Under the pieces are notes generated by a model. The model did no database searches. It saw nothing but the letters and a program-made list of their open reading frames with translations, and was not told the DNA's origin. The position numbers and the translations under genes were made by a program. 64,000 nt of DNA, taken from positions 620,001 to 684,000 of the forward strand of contig NZ_JAKWJP010000002.1 in assembly GCF_022761035.1 (NCBI RefSeq), read 5' to 3'. Below, in pieces: positions 50,649 through 59,011 of this stretch; the first letter of the stretch is position 1; the number at the start of each line of letters is the position of its first letter. The DNA comes from Microbacterium sp. SS28. Lineage in GTDB: Bacteria > Actinomycetota > Actinomycetes > Actinomycetales > Microbacteriaceae.

Positions 50649-51272
50649 TCAGATCAGTCCCTCGCGCATCGCGTACGCGACAGCATGCGAGCGGTTGCGC
50701 AGCTGCAGGCGGGTCGTGATGTCGTGCAGCACGTTCTTGACGGTGCGCTCGGAGTACGACAGCTTGTGCGCGATCTGGGCGGTGTCCCAGCCTTCGGCCA
50801 CGAGTTTGAGCACCTCTACCTCGCGAGCGGCGAGACCTGCGAAGGCGATGCCACGTGGGTCGAGCACCGTCCGCTGCAGGCGACCCACCTCGTCGAGCAG
50901 ACGGCCCAGCAGGTCGGGGGGAACCGTCCCCTCCCCCGCGGCGGCGGCGCAGATCGCCGCGACGAGCCGGTCGGGGCGCGCCTCGGATCGCCGCACGAGC
51001 CCGACGACGCCGGTCTCCACGGCACGCACGAGGTCACCGTCGCTCAGCTGCGTCGCGACGAGGACCGTGCGGGACTCGCCGTGTCGCTGCAGGAACCGCA
51101 GGGTCGTGAGCGTCTCGTCGTCGACGATGTCGGCCACGACCACGACGACTTCCGGGGTGATCTCCTCTTCGACGCTCACGACGCGCACTTCCGGTCTCGG
51201 GCGCAGCTGGCTCACGATGCCCGCCTCCGAGATCGGATCCCGTGCGTTGACACGCACCGATGTTCGGCTCAT
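50649..51272 (-). CDS. LuxR/NarL-type orphan response regulator
   Basis: 207 aa. C-terminal HTH (about 145-207) with LAAREVEVLKLVAEGWDTAQIAHKLSYSERTVKNVLHDI in parts. The N-terminal 120 residues resemble a receiver, with VVVVVAD at beta-3, but the paired acidic residues near the N terminus are reduced to one Asp and the conserved Lys is Arg (LVRRSEA). No sensor kinase is nearby, so it probably works without canonical phosphorylation. Placed next to the eCIS operons as in Streptomyces loci, so a likely eCIS regulator. Confidence 0.85.
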   Translation of the reverse strand: MSRTSVRVNARDPISEAGIVSQLRPRPEVRVVSVEEEITPEVVVVVADIVDDETLTTLRFLQRHGESRTVLVATQLSDGDLVRAVETGVVGLVRRSEARPDRLVAAICAAAAGEGTVPPDLLGRLLDEVGRLQRTVLDPRGIAFAGLAAREVEVLKLVAEGWDTAQIAHKLSYSERTVKNVLHDITTRLQLRNRSHAVAYAMREGLI

Positions 51273-51374
51273 GGTTGTCCCACTCTCAGCAGTCCAGGTC
51301 GCCCGCCCCCGCGTGCGCCCGGCTTCCCATGGCCTCCCCCCGAACCAGTGTCCGCCCGCCGACGGCAGGTCGGT

Positions 51375-51400
51375 GCTACGTACCCGTCGGACTACGTAGC
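51375..51400 (-). terminator. GCTACGTA/TACGTAGC hairpin over the LAL gene stop
   Basis: Perfect 8-bp arms with a 10-base loop; the stop codon of the large LuxR gene falls in the first arm. It separates that gene from the response regulator. Confidence 0.5.
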
Positions 51401-53928
51401 GCGATCCCGGGCTCGAGACGCCGGGCGAGTTCTGTCCGGCTCCGGATGCCGAGCTTGTGGTAGATGTTCGACAGGTGGGTCTGCACTGTCCGGATCGACA
51501 GCCCCGTCTCGGCCGCGATCTCGGCGTCGGTCCGGCCCGCCGCGGCGCGGCCGGCGATCTCGGATTCCCGCGCCGTCAGGACGGTGGCCGGGGCGTCCGG
51601 CACGACGGGGCTGCGCAGCGAGGGGCATCGCGCCCGGAGGACCGCGAGCGTGGCCGCGTCTGCGCCCGTCACGACGGCGAGGGCTGCCGTCTCGAGCGCG
51701 CGCCACAGCAGCCTGCGCTCGGCGAGATCCCGCGCGCGCGCGTCGAGCGCGATCGCGTCGCGGTCGAGCCAGCCGTGCGCGAGGGCCTGGGAGCCGGCGA
51801 GCGCGGCGTCGCCCGCGGACGGCCTCAGCCGGAGCAGGGCGCGCGCGGCGGCATCTGAGCCGTAGCGGACTGCCTGGTCGAGGGCGACCCGCCCCCGCAC
51901 GAACTGGCCGCGGGCGACGGCGTGGACGGCCGCCTGGGCGAGACGCTCCGCCGCGTCGGGAGCGTGACCGCCTGCCGCCGTCGTGACGGCGGCAGCGCGC
52001 GCGAGGTCGAGGTCGTAGAGGGGGGAACGGGGCCGTCTGCCGGCACGGGCGAGGTGCTCCGCCGCCTCGTCGCGCCGCCCCGCGAGCGCGAGGGCCTCGA
52101 TGAGCGTCGCCTCCGTGCGCGCTCGGAACGCAAGCGCCCACGCGCCGTCCGCGACGACGGCGCCGACGGCGAGTGGGAGCGCCTCGTCGGGAGCGCCGCG
52201 CTCGAGGGCGATCCGCGCGAGCTGGTGCGAGTGCTGAGCGCGCATGCCGTCGTCCTGACCTGCGAGCGAGCCCTCGTACGACCCGCGTGCGAGGGCCTGC
52301 GCGGCATCCAGCGCCTCACGCGCCTCCGACAGCGCGGACTCGTCGATGATCCGCGCGAGCTCCATCCCCTGCGGCAGCAGATCCGCCGCGCGAGAGATCA
52401 GCTCGTTGCGTCGCGACCGGAGCGCTTCGTAGTCCGCGATGCGGCCCCCGTGCACGAGGGCGGCGCTCAGCGCGAGTGCCGCGTGCGCCTGCGCCTCCGT
52501 CGGCGCCTCGGCCTCGTCGAGCACGGACGCCCCCATCCGGACCGCGGCCCGGATGTCGCCGAGCTGCAGGAACGCCGATGCGAGGTGGGCGCGTGCGAGC
52601 GGGTCGTCGATATGACGGCGCAGAAGCTCCACGGCCCGAGCGGGATCGTTCGCGGGAAACATCGCCACGAACGCGTGCACGATGTCGCGCCGACGCCCCA
52701 CCTCAGCCGGAAGATCGGCCGCCGCGAGCCCGGAGAGCAGCGCCTCCGCGTCGTCGAGCCGCTGCAGATGCGTCAGCAGCGTCGCGAGCTTGAGCGTGTC
52801 GGCAGGCTGCCGCACCCGCGCGATCGCGGCATCCACGAGCGCCTCGGCCTCGGCGGGGGCGACGGTCGCCGAGCCCGCGATCGCGTCCAGCAGGTCGTCG
52901 ACCCGCACCCCGAGCCCCAGCTCGATGCGCCACAGGACGACGCGTCCCGCGAGCCGGGGATCCGGCGGCAGGGTCGGGTGCGCGTCGACGAGCTCCTGGA
53001 TGAGACTCAGGCGGGCGGCGACGGGCAGGTCCGCCACGAGCGACTCTCCGAGCCACGGATGCCGCGGCTCGAGCACGATCGCGTCTGCGGCCCGTCGGAA
53101 CCGGAGGAGTCCCGCCGTCTCCGCCTCCTCGACGGCCTGCGCCGTCGCGAGCCCGCGCATGATCGCGAGCGGGAGCGACTGGGCGAGCGCCGTGAGGCGA
53201 GCCGCGTGCAGAGCGGCCGACGAGACGCGCGGCTCCGAGCCGCTCGCAGGCACCGTGCGCCGCGGCGCGCCGGCGCCGACCACGTACGCCGTCCCCACCT
53301 CATACGCGATGCGGTCGGCGTCGATGAGGCCCTGCAGCGTCTCCTCCGCGTACTGCGGGATCCCCTCCGACCACTGCCGCACCATCGACATGAGCCCGGG
53401 GTCGGGCATGGCCGCGACCCGCGAGCGCACGAGCCGTGCGAGCTCGCCGTCCGAGAGGGGGGCCAGCGACATCCGCGCGGGCGCGTGGTGCCGCTCGATC
53501 GCCTGCACGGCCTCGTCGATCGGCTGCCCGTCCCGGACGCTCAGCAGCAGGGGCACGTCGGCGCGGGCGAGATCCAGCAGGACGGCAGCCGAGGCCGCAT
53601 CGAGCAGGTGCGCGTCATCGACCGTGATGAGCGGCATCCGCTCGACGAGAGTGAGCCGCAGCCGCGTCGCCGCCTCGAACGCGCTCTCGACGCGATCGAT
53701 GACGGGAAGGAACAGGCCGAGCGGCATGGATGCGGCGGCCCGCGTGGCCGCGAGCCGGCAGACGGGCCGGTCGCGCTCGACGAGGTCGGCGACGTGCTGG
53801 AGCAGATGCGAACGCCCGATGCCCGCGGGTCCGGCCACGAGCCGGGTCTCGCCGTCGCGGGCCGCTCGGGCGAGTTCTTCGACGAGCGCGCCGCGGCCGA
53901 CGAAGATCCGATGGGGAACGCGGCTCAT
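51376..53928 (-). CDS. Large LuxR-type ATPase regulator (LAL/MalT-like)
   Basis: 850 aa. N-terminal AAA/STAND domain with GPAGIGRS at the P-loop (Lys replaced by Arg) and Walker B LITVDDAHLLD; middle region of Ala/Leu-rich helices, TPR-like; C-terminal LuxR HTH (about 790-850) with LTARESEIAGRAAAGRTDAEIAAETGLSIRTVQTHLSNIYHKL in parts. LAL regulators are large signal-integrating activators. GGGAG precedes the ATG. It may control the eCIS or stand alone; the gap to the response regulator is about 100 bases. Confidence 0.88.
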   Translation of the reverse strand: MSRVPHRIFVGRGALVEELARAARDGETRLVAGPAGIGRSHLLQHVADLVERDRPVCRLAATRAAASMPLGLFLPVIDRVESAFEAATRLRLTLVERMPLITVDDAHLLDAASAAVLLDLARADVPLLLSVRDGQPIDEAVQAIERHHAPARMSLAPLSDGELARLVRSRVAAMPDPGLMSMVRQWSEGIPQYAEETLQGLIDADRIAYEVGTAYVVGAGAPRRTVPASGSEPRVSSAALHAARLTALAQSLPLAIMRGLATAQAVEEAETAGLLRFRRAADAIVLEPRHPWLGESLVADLPVAARLSLIQELVDAHPTLPPDPRLAGRVVLWRIELGLGVRVDDLLDAIAGSATVAPAEAEALVDAAIARVRQPADTLKLATLLTHLQRLDDAEALLSGLAAADLPAEVGRRRDIVHAFVAMFPANDPARAVELLRRHIDDPLARAHLASAFLQLGDIRAAVRMGASVLDEAEAPTEAQAHAALALSAALVHGGRIADYEALRSRRNELISRAADLLPQGMELARIIDESALSEAREALDAAQALARGSYEGSLAGQDDGMRAQHSHQLARIALERGAPDEALPLAVGAVVADGAWALAFRARTEATLIEALALAGRRDEAAEHLARAGRRPRSPLYDLDLARAAAVTTAAGGHAPDAAERLAQAAVHAVARGQFVRGRVALDQAVRYGSDAAARALLRLRPSAGDAALAGSQALAHGWLDRDAIALDARARDLAERRLLWRALETAALAVVTGADAATLAVLRARCPSLRSPVVPDAPATVLTARESEIAGRAAAGRTDAEIAAETGLSIRTVQTHLSNIYHKLGIRSRTELARRLEPGIALRSPTGT

Positions 53929-54105
53929 GTGAACTCCCGAAGGGCTGCCCCAGCACCCGCGCCAGGGCTCGGCGGCTCCTCCCCTGGGATCAGTGTGGCC
54001 TCATCGCACGACTGTCCGGTATCGGTGAGGCGCCGATCTTTCCCGTACCCACGCCAGGACGTGGTCAGAAACGCCCCTCGATTCGCCATGGAAGGGTCAC
54101 CTAAG

Positions 54106-54124
54106 TAAAGTAAGGCTGTCCTTA
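54106..54124. promoter_or_regulatory. DtxR/IdeR iron box
   Basis: TAAAGTAAGGCTGTCCTTA matches the 19-bp consensus TWAGGTWAGSCTWACCTWA at 16 positions and lies 20 bases before the binding-protein start. It predicts repression of the siderophore operon when iron is plentiful. Confidence 0.8.
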
Positions 54125-54144
54125 CCCCAAGCTTGGAGGATCCT

Positions 54145-55188
54145 GTGCCCCACTTCCGCCCCGCCGCCCTCGCGCTGACCGCGATCGCCGCGCTCGCGCT
54201 GACCGGCTGCGCCACTGCGACCGCCTCCGACGCCGACACGGCAGGCGCCGATTCGTCCTCGGGCTCGGGTGAGTTCCCCGTGACGATCGAGCACGCGTAC
54301 GGCACGACGACGATCGCCGAGAAGCCGGAGCGCATCGCGACGGTCGCATGGGCCAACCACGAGGTCCCGCTCGCCCTGGGTGTCGTGCCCGTCGGGATGA
54401 GCAAGGCCACCTGGGGCGACGACGACAGCGACGGCGTCCTGCCCTGGGTCGAGGACAGGCTCGAGGAGCTCGGCGCCGAGACCCCCGTGCTGTTCGACGA
54501 GACCGACGGCATCGACTTCGAGGCCGTGGCCGACACGGCGCCCGACGTCATCCTCGCGGCCTACTCGGGGCTCACGCAGGAGGAGTACGACACGCTGTCG
54601 AAGATCGCGCCGGTCGTCGCGTATCCGGATGTCGCGTGGGGCACGTCGTACGAAGACATGATCCGCCTCGACGCCGCGGCCATCGGCCTGGCGGCGGAAG
54701 GCGACCAGCTCATCGAGGACCTGCACGCGGAGGTCGACGCGGCACTCGCCGAGCACCCCGGGCTCGCCGAGTCGAACATCCTCTTCTCCTACATCGACCC
54801 GTCGGACTTCAGCCAGGTCGGCTTCTACACGAGCCACGACACGCGTCCCGGCTTCCTCTCGAGCCTCGGGCTCCCCCAGCCGGCGATCGTCGAGGAGGAG
54901 ACGGCCGGCACCGACCAGTTCTACGTGAGCGTGAGCTCGGAGCAGGCCGATCGGTTCGCCGACGTCGACGTCTTCGTGACCTACGGCGAGCCCGACGGCG
55001 CGATCATCGCGCAGCTGCAGGCCGACCCGCTCCTCTCGCAGATCCCTGCGATCGCCAACGGGCGGATCGCGATCCTCGAGAACTCGACGCCGCTCGCGGC
55101 GTCGGCCAACCCCTCGCCGCTCTCGATCGGCTGGGGCATCGACGAGTACTTCGCCCTCCTCGCGAGCGCGCTCGAGCCGAGGGCTTGA
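54145..55188 (+). CDS. Ferric-siderophore ABC transporter substrate-binding lipoprotein
   Basis: 347 aa, GTG start (GGAGGA four bases upstream). Lipobox ALTGC puts the lipid on Cys22. Then IEHAYGTTTIAEKPERIATVAWANHE, the FecB-type N-lobe start, and DVDVFVTYGEPDGAIIAQLQADPLL. It captures ferric siderophore outside the membrane and delivers it to the FecCD permeases downstream. A TTG at 54133 is open in frame but coincides with the ribosome binding site. Confidence 0.92.
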   Translation: MPHFRPAALALTAIAALALTGCATATASDADTAGADSSSGSGEFPVTIEHAYGTTTIAEKPERIATVAWANHEVPLALGVVPVGMSKATWGDDDSDGVLPWVEDRLEELGAETPVLFDETDGIDFEAVADTAPDVILAAYSGLTQEEYDTLSKIAPVVAYPDVAWGTSYEDMIRLDAAAIGLAAEGDQLIEDLHAEVDAALAEHPGLAESNILFSYIDPSDFSQVGFYTSHDTRPGFLSSLGLPQPAIVEEETAGTDQFYVSVSSEQADRFADVDVFVTYGEPDGAIIAQLQADPLLSQIPAIANGRIAILENSTPLAASANPSPLSIGWGIDEYFALLASALEPRA

Positions 55189-56231
55189 GCATCACCCTGA
55201 CCCGCACGCCGCTGCCGAGCACCGCACCCCTGCGGCGCTCGGCGGCGGTGCGGATCGCGTGGCTCGGCGGATCGGTCGTCGTGCTCGCGCTCCTCTGCAT
55301 CGCCTCCATCGCGCTCGGGGTGCGCGCGGTCGGCCTCGACGACATCCTCGCGGGGCTCGCGGGGAACGCGCGCACCGTCGAAGAGGCGGCGGTCGTCGCA
55401 CGGATGCCGCGCACCGTGCTCGCGATCCTGGTGGGCGCCGCGCTCGCCATCGCGGGCGCGACGATGCAGGCCGTCACGCGCAATCCTCTCGCCGACCCCG
55501 GGATCCTCGGAGTCTCGGGCGGCGCGGCACTCGCGGTCGTCGTGGGCATCACCCTCTTCGGCGTCTCGGCGCCCTACCCCATGATGGGCTTCGCGATCGC
55601 GGGCGCCGCAGCCGCCGCGGTCTTCGTCTACGCCGTCGGCTCGCTCGGCCGCGGCGGGGCGACGCCGCTCAAGCTCGCGCTCGCGGGGGCTGCGGCATCC
55701 GCTGCCTTCATGTCGCTCGTGAGCGCCCTCATGCTCCCCCGCGTCGATCTCATGGAGACGTTCCGCTTCTGGCAGGTGGGCGGCGTCGGCGGGGCGACGT
55801 GGGACCGCATCGCGGCCGTCCTGCCGGTGCTCCTCCTCGGCGCCGTCGTGTGCCTGCTGACCGCTCGCGGCATGAACTCGCTCGCGCTCGGCGACGACGT
55901 CGCGACGGGGCTCGGCGAACACGTCGCCCGCACGCGGCTCGTCTCGTCGGCCGGAGCCGTCATCCTCTGCGGCGCGGCGGTCGCCGTCGCGGGTCCCATC
56001 GCCTTCGTCGGGCTCGTCGTGCCCCACCTCTGCCGCCTCCTCGTCGGCACCGACCACCGCTGGCTGCTGCCCTTCGCGGCGCTCGTGGGCGCGGCGCTCC
56101 TCGTCGCCTCCGATGTCGTCGGCCGCGTGGTCGCCCGCCCCGAGGAGATCCAGGTCGGCATCGTGACGGCGTTCATCGGCGCCCCCTTCTTCATCTGGAT
56201 CGTCCGTCGTCAGAAGGTGCGTGAGCTGTGA
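55185..56231 (+). CDS. FecCD-family siderophore permease 1
   Basis: 348 aa, TTG start overlapping the upstream stop (TTGA). About nine to ten membrane helices. Seen: RMPRTVLAILVGAALAIAGATMQAVTRNPLADPGILGVSGG in parts and VAGPIAFVGLVVPHLCRLLVGTDHRW, the FecCD signatures including the EAA-like loop. Forms a heterodimer with the next gene product. Confidence 0.92.
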   Translation: MSITLTRTPLPSTAPLRRSAAVRIAWLGGSVVVLALLCIASIALGVRAVGLDDILAGLAGNARTVEEAAVVARMPRTVLAILVGAALAIAGATMQAVTRNPLADPGILGVSGGAALAVVVGITLFGVSAPYPMMGFAIAGAAAAAVFVYAVGSLGRGGATPLKLALAGAAASAAFMSLVSALMLPRVDLMETFRFWQVGGVGGATWDRIAAVLPVLLLGAVVCLLTARGMNSLALGDDVATGLGEHVARTRLVSSAGAVILCGAAVAVAGPIAFVGLVVPHLCRLLVGTDHRWLLPFAALVGAALLVASDVVGRVVARPEEIQVGIVTAFIGAPFFIWIVRRQKVREL

Positions 56232-57253
56232 GCCTGCAGACAGTCCGGTCCGGGCATCGCCGCCGCCTGCGGAGCCGCGGCCGCGCGGTCTGGATCCTGG
56301 CCGCCGCGACGGTTGTCGTGTTCGCCGTGACGCTCATGGTCGGCCAGACCTTCTACTCCCCCTCCGAGGTGCTCGGCGTGATCCTCGGCGAGACGGTGCC
56401 CGGCGCTTCGTTCACGGTCGGCGAACTGCGGCTGCCCCGCGCGATTCTCGGCCTGCTCGCGGGCTTCGCCTTCGGCATCGCGGGCGTCACGTTCCAGACG
56501 ATGCTGCGCAACCCGCTCGCCTCGCCCGACATCATCGGCATCAACACGGGGGCGAGCGCCGCGGCGGTCGTCGGCATCGTGCTGCTCGGCCTCGACGAGA
56601 CGGCCGTCTCGTTCCTCGCACTCGCGGGCGCCCTCCTCACCGCGGTGGCGATCTACCTCCTCTCGCATCGCGGGGGCTTCGCGGGCGCGAGGCTCATCCT
56701 CATCGGCATCGGGGTCGCCGCGATGCTGCAGAGCGTCGTCACCTACGTGCTCTCGCAGGCCGCCGCGTGGGACCTCCAGTCGGCGATGCAGTGGCTCACG
56801 GGCAGCCTCAACGGCGCGACCTGGACCGCCGTCACACCCCTCGCGATCGCGTCCCTCATCCTCGTCCCCGTGCTCCTCGCGCAGGCGCAGGGGCTCGACA
56901 TGCTCCGCCTCGGCGACGACACCGCCGCGAGCCTCGGGGTCGACGTGCCCCGCACGCGCATCCTGCTGATCCTCGCGGCAGTCGGGCTGCTGGGCTTCGC
57001 GACGGCCGCGACGGGACCCATCGCCTTCCTCGCCTTCATGGCGGGTCCCATCGCCGCGCGCCTCGTGGGGCCCGGCGGCTCGCTCCTCGTGCCCGCCGGG
57101 CTCGTCGGCGCGCTCCTCGTGCTCGTCGCCGACCTCGTCGGACAGTTCGCCTTCGAGCACCGCTACCCCGTCGGCGTCGTCACGGGAGTGCTCGGCGCGC
57201 CCTACCTCGTCTACCTCCTCATCAGGACGAACCGCTCCGGAGGCTCGCTATGA
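56228..57253 (+). CDS. FecCD-family siderophore permease 2
   Basis: 341 aa, GTG start overlapping the upstream stop (GTGA). Seen: RLPRAILGLLAGFAFGIAGVTFQTMLRNPLASPDIIGINTGAS in parts and GPIAFLAFMAGPIAARLVGPG. Partner of permease 1 in the importer. Arg-rich N-terminal segment (GHRRRLRSRGR) faces the cytoplasm. Confidence 0.92.
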   Translation: MSLQTVRSGHRRRLRSRGRAVWILAAATVVVFAVTLMVGQTFYSPSEVLGVILGETVPGASFTVGELRLPRAILGLLAGFAFGIAGVTFQTMLRNPLASPDIIGINTGASAAAVVGIVLLGLDETAVSFLALAGALLTAVAIYLLSHRGGFAGARLILIGIGVAAMLQSVVTYVLSQAAAWDLQSAMQWLTGSLNGATWTAVTPLAIASLILVPVLLAQAQGLDMLRLGDDTAASLGVDVPRTRILLILAAVGLLGFATAATGPIAFLAFMAGPIAARLVGPGGSLLVPAGLVGALLVLVADLVGQFAFEHRYPVGVVTGVLGAPYLVYLLIRTNRSGGSL

Positions 57254-58092
57254 CCGCACTGCACACCCTGTCGGCGCAGGCGCTGACCCTCGCCTACGGC
57301 GAGCGCCCCGTCGTCGAGGGCATGGACCTGCAGATCCCGCCCGGCCGCATCGCGGCGATCGTCGGAGCGAACGGATGCGGCAAGTCGACGCTGCTGCGTG
57401 CGCTCGCCCGGCTCATCACGCCGCGGTCGGGCCAGGTCGTCCTCGACGGCAAGGCGCTGCACGGCCGCCCGACGAAGGAGGTCGCGAGGACGCTGGGGCT
57501 CCTCCCCCAGAGCCCCGTCGCGCCCGAGGGCATCGCCGTGGCCGATCTCGTCGGCCGGGGGCGGCACCCGCACCAGAAGCTGCTCGCACGGTGGAGCCCG
57601 CGCGACTACGAGGTCGTCGCGCGCTCGCTCGCGGCGACCGGCACCGCCGACCTCGCCGACCGCGCCGTCGACGAGCTCTCCGGAGGACAGCGCCAGCGCG
57701 TCTGGATCGCGATGGCGCTCGCGCAGGAGACCGACATCCTGCTCCTCGACGAGCCCACGACGTTCCTCGACGTCGCCCACCAGATCGAAGTGCTCGACCT
57801 GCTCACGGACCTGAACCTCGAGCGCGGCACGACGATCGCGATGGTGCTGCACGACATCAACCTCGCGGCGCGCTACGCCGACCACATCTTCGCGCTGCGC
57901 TCGGGCCGGCTCGTCGCGAGCGGCACGCCCGCCGAAGTCGTGACGAGCGAGCTCATCCGCGAGGTGTTCGACCTCGACGCACTCGTCGTGACCGATCCCG
58001 TGTCGGGCACGCCCATCGTCCTGCCCCGCGGCCGGCACCACGCGACACCGCCGGCCGTCGCGGCATCCGTACCGACAGGAGAATCCCGATGA
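57250..58092 (+). CDS. Siderophore ABC transporter ATP-binding protein (FecE/FepC type)
   Basis: 280 aa. Walker A GANGCGKST (about 39-47), signature LSGGQRQRV, Walker B ILLLDEPTTFLD, switch LHDINLAARYAD. Starts within the permease-2 stop (ATGA) and ends overlapping the reductase start. Energises uptake. Confidence 0.94.
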   Translation: MTALHTLSAQALTLAYGERPVVEGMDLQIPPGRIAAIVGANGCGKSTLLRALARLITPRSGQVVLDGKALHGRPTKEVARTLGLLPQSPVAPEGIAVADLVGRGRHPHQKLLARWSPRDYEVVARSLAATGTADLADRAVDELSGGQRQRVWIAMALAQETDILLLDEPTTFLDVAHQIEVLDLLTDLNLERGTTIAMVLHDINLAARYADHIFALRSGRLVASGTPAEVVTSELIREVFDLDALVVTDPVSGTPIVLPRGRHHATPPAVAASVPTGESR

Positions 58093-59003
58093 CCGCGACC
58101 GCCACCGCTCCCGCCCTGCGGTTCTTCCGCGCACGCGTCACCGCCGTCACCGACCTCACGCCGAGCTTCCGTCGCTTCACCTTCGGCGGCGACGACCTCG
58201 CCGACTACGGCGACCCCGGCTTCGACCAGCGCATCAAGATCGTCTTCCCGACCGAGACCGCAGGCCTCGACGCGATGCCGCAGGGCGAGGACTGGTACAC
58301 CGACTGGCGCGAGCTGCCCGAGCACGAGCGCCCGCCGTTCCGCACCTACACGACGCGCCGCGTGCGCAACGAGGTCGGCGAGGTCGACGTCGACATGGTC
58401 GCGCACGAGATCCAGGGGCCCGCCTCCGCGTGGATCGCGCGCGCCTCGATCGGCGACGAGGTCCTCATCCTCGCGCCGACGACGGCGCACCGCGGAGTGA
58501 GCTACGGCATCGACTTCGTGCCGCCCGCGCACTCCGAGCGGATCCTCCTCGCGGGCGACGAGACGGCGGCGCCCGCCATCGCCGTCATCCTCGAGCAGCT
58601 CCCCCCGGACGCCCGCGGCACCGTCGTGCTCGAGGTCCCGCATCCCGACGACGTCGCGTACCTGCCCGCGCACCCCGGCTTCGAGCTCCGGGTCGTCGCG
58701 CGCGGCGACGGGCAGCGCCATGCGCACCTCGTGAAGGCCGTCGAAGAGGCCGCCGCCGTCCTCGCCCCCGCGGGCCGGGGCGCCGAGGTGTCCGAGATCG
58801 ACATCGACCACGACATCCTGTGGGAGGTCCCGCGCACCGCGAAGGGCGGCGCCGCCCTCAAGAGCGCGGCCCTCTACTCCTGGCTCGCGGGCGAGGCGAG
58901 CGCGATCAAGTCGCTGCGGCGCCACCTCGTCACCGAGCAGGGCGTCGACCGCCGCGCGGTCGCCTTCATGGGCTACTGGCGACTCGGCAAGGCCGAGGTC
59001 TAG
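58089..59003 (+). CDS. Siderophore-interacting protein (flavin-dependent ferric reductase, ViuB-like)
   Basis: 304 aa. FAD-binding motif RTYTTR (85-90) in the beta-barrel domain, then the NAD(P)-binding part with LLAGDETAAPAIAVILEQLP and a C-terminal GYWRLGKAE, all SIP-family signatures. It reduces ferric siderophore in the cytoplasm to release iron. Last gene of the IdeR-boxed operon. Confidence 0.93.
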   Translation: MTATATAPALRFFRARVTAVTDLTPSFRRFTFGGDDLADYGDPGFDQRIKIVFPTETAGLDAMPQGEDWYTDWRELPEHERPPFRTYTTRRVRNEVGEVDVDMVAHEIQGPASAWIARASIGDEVLILAPTTAHRGVSYGIDFVPPAHSERILLAGDETAAPAIAVILEQLPPDARGTVVLEVPHPDDVAYLPAHPGFELRVVARGDGQRHAHLVKAVEEAAAVLAPAGRGAEVSEIDIDHDILWEVPRTAKGGAALKSAALYSWLAGEASAIKSLRRHLVTEQGVDRRAVAFMGYWRLGKAEV

Positions 59004-59011
59004 CAGGACCC

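Noticed and set aside
25737..51272. Prophage or type VI secretion locus
   Set aside because: No capsid, portal, terminase, integrase or lysis genes, and no TssJLM membrane complex or ClpV; DUF4255, DUF4157 and the AAA+ ATPase point to eCIS.
53929..54144. Small gene in the gap before the siderophore operon
   Set aside because: No open frame with ribosome binding site or coding character; the gap holds the LAL leader and the IdeR box.
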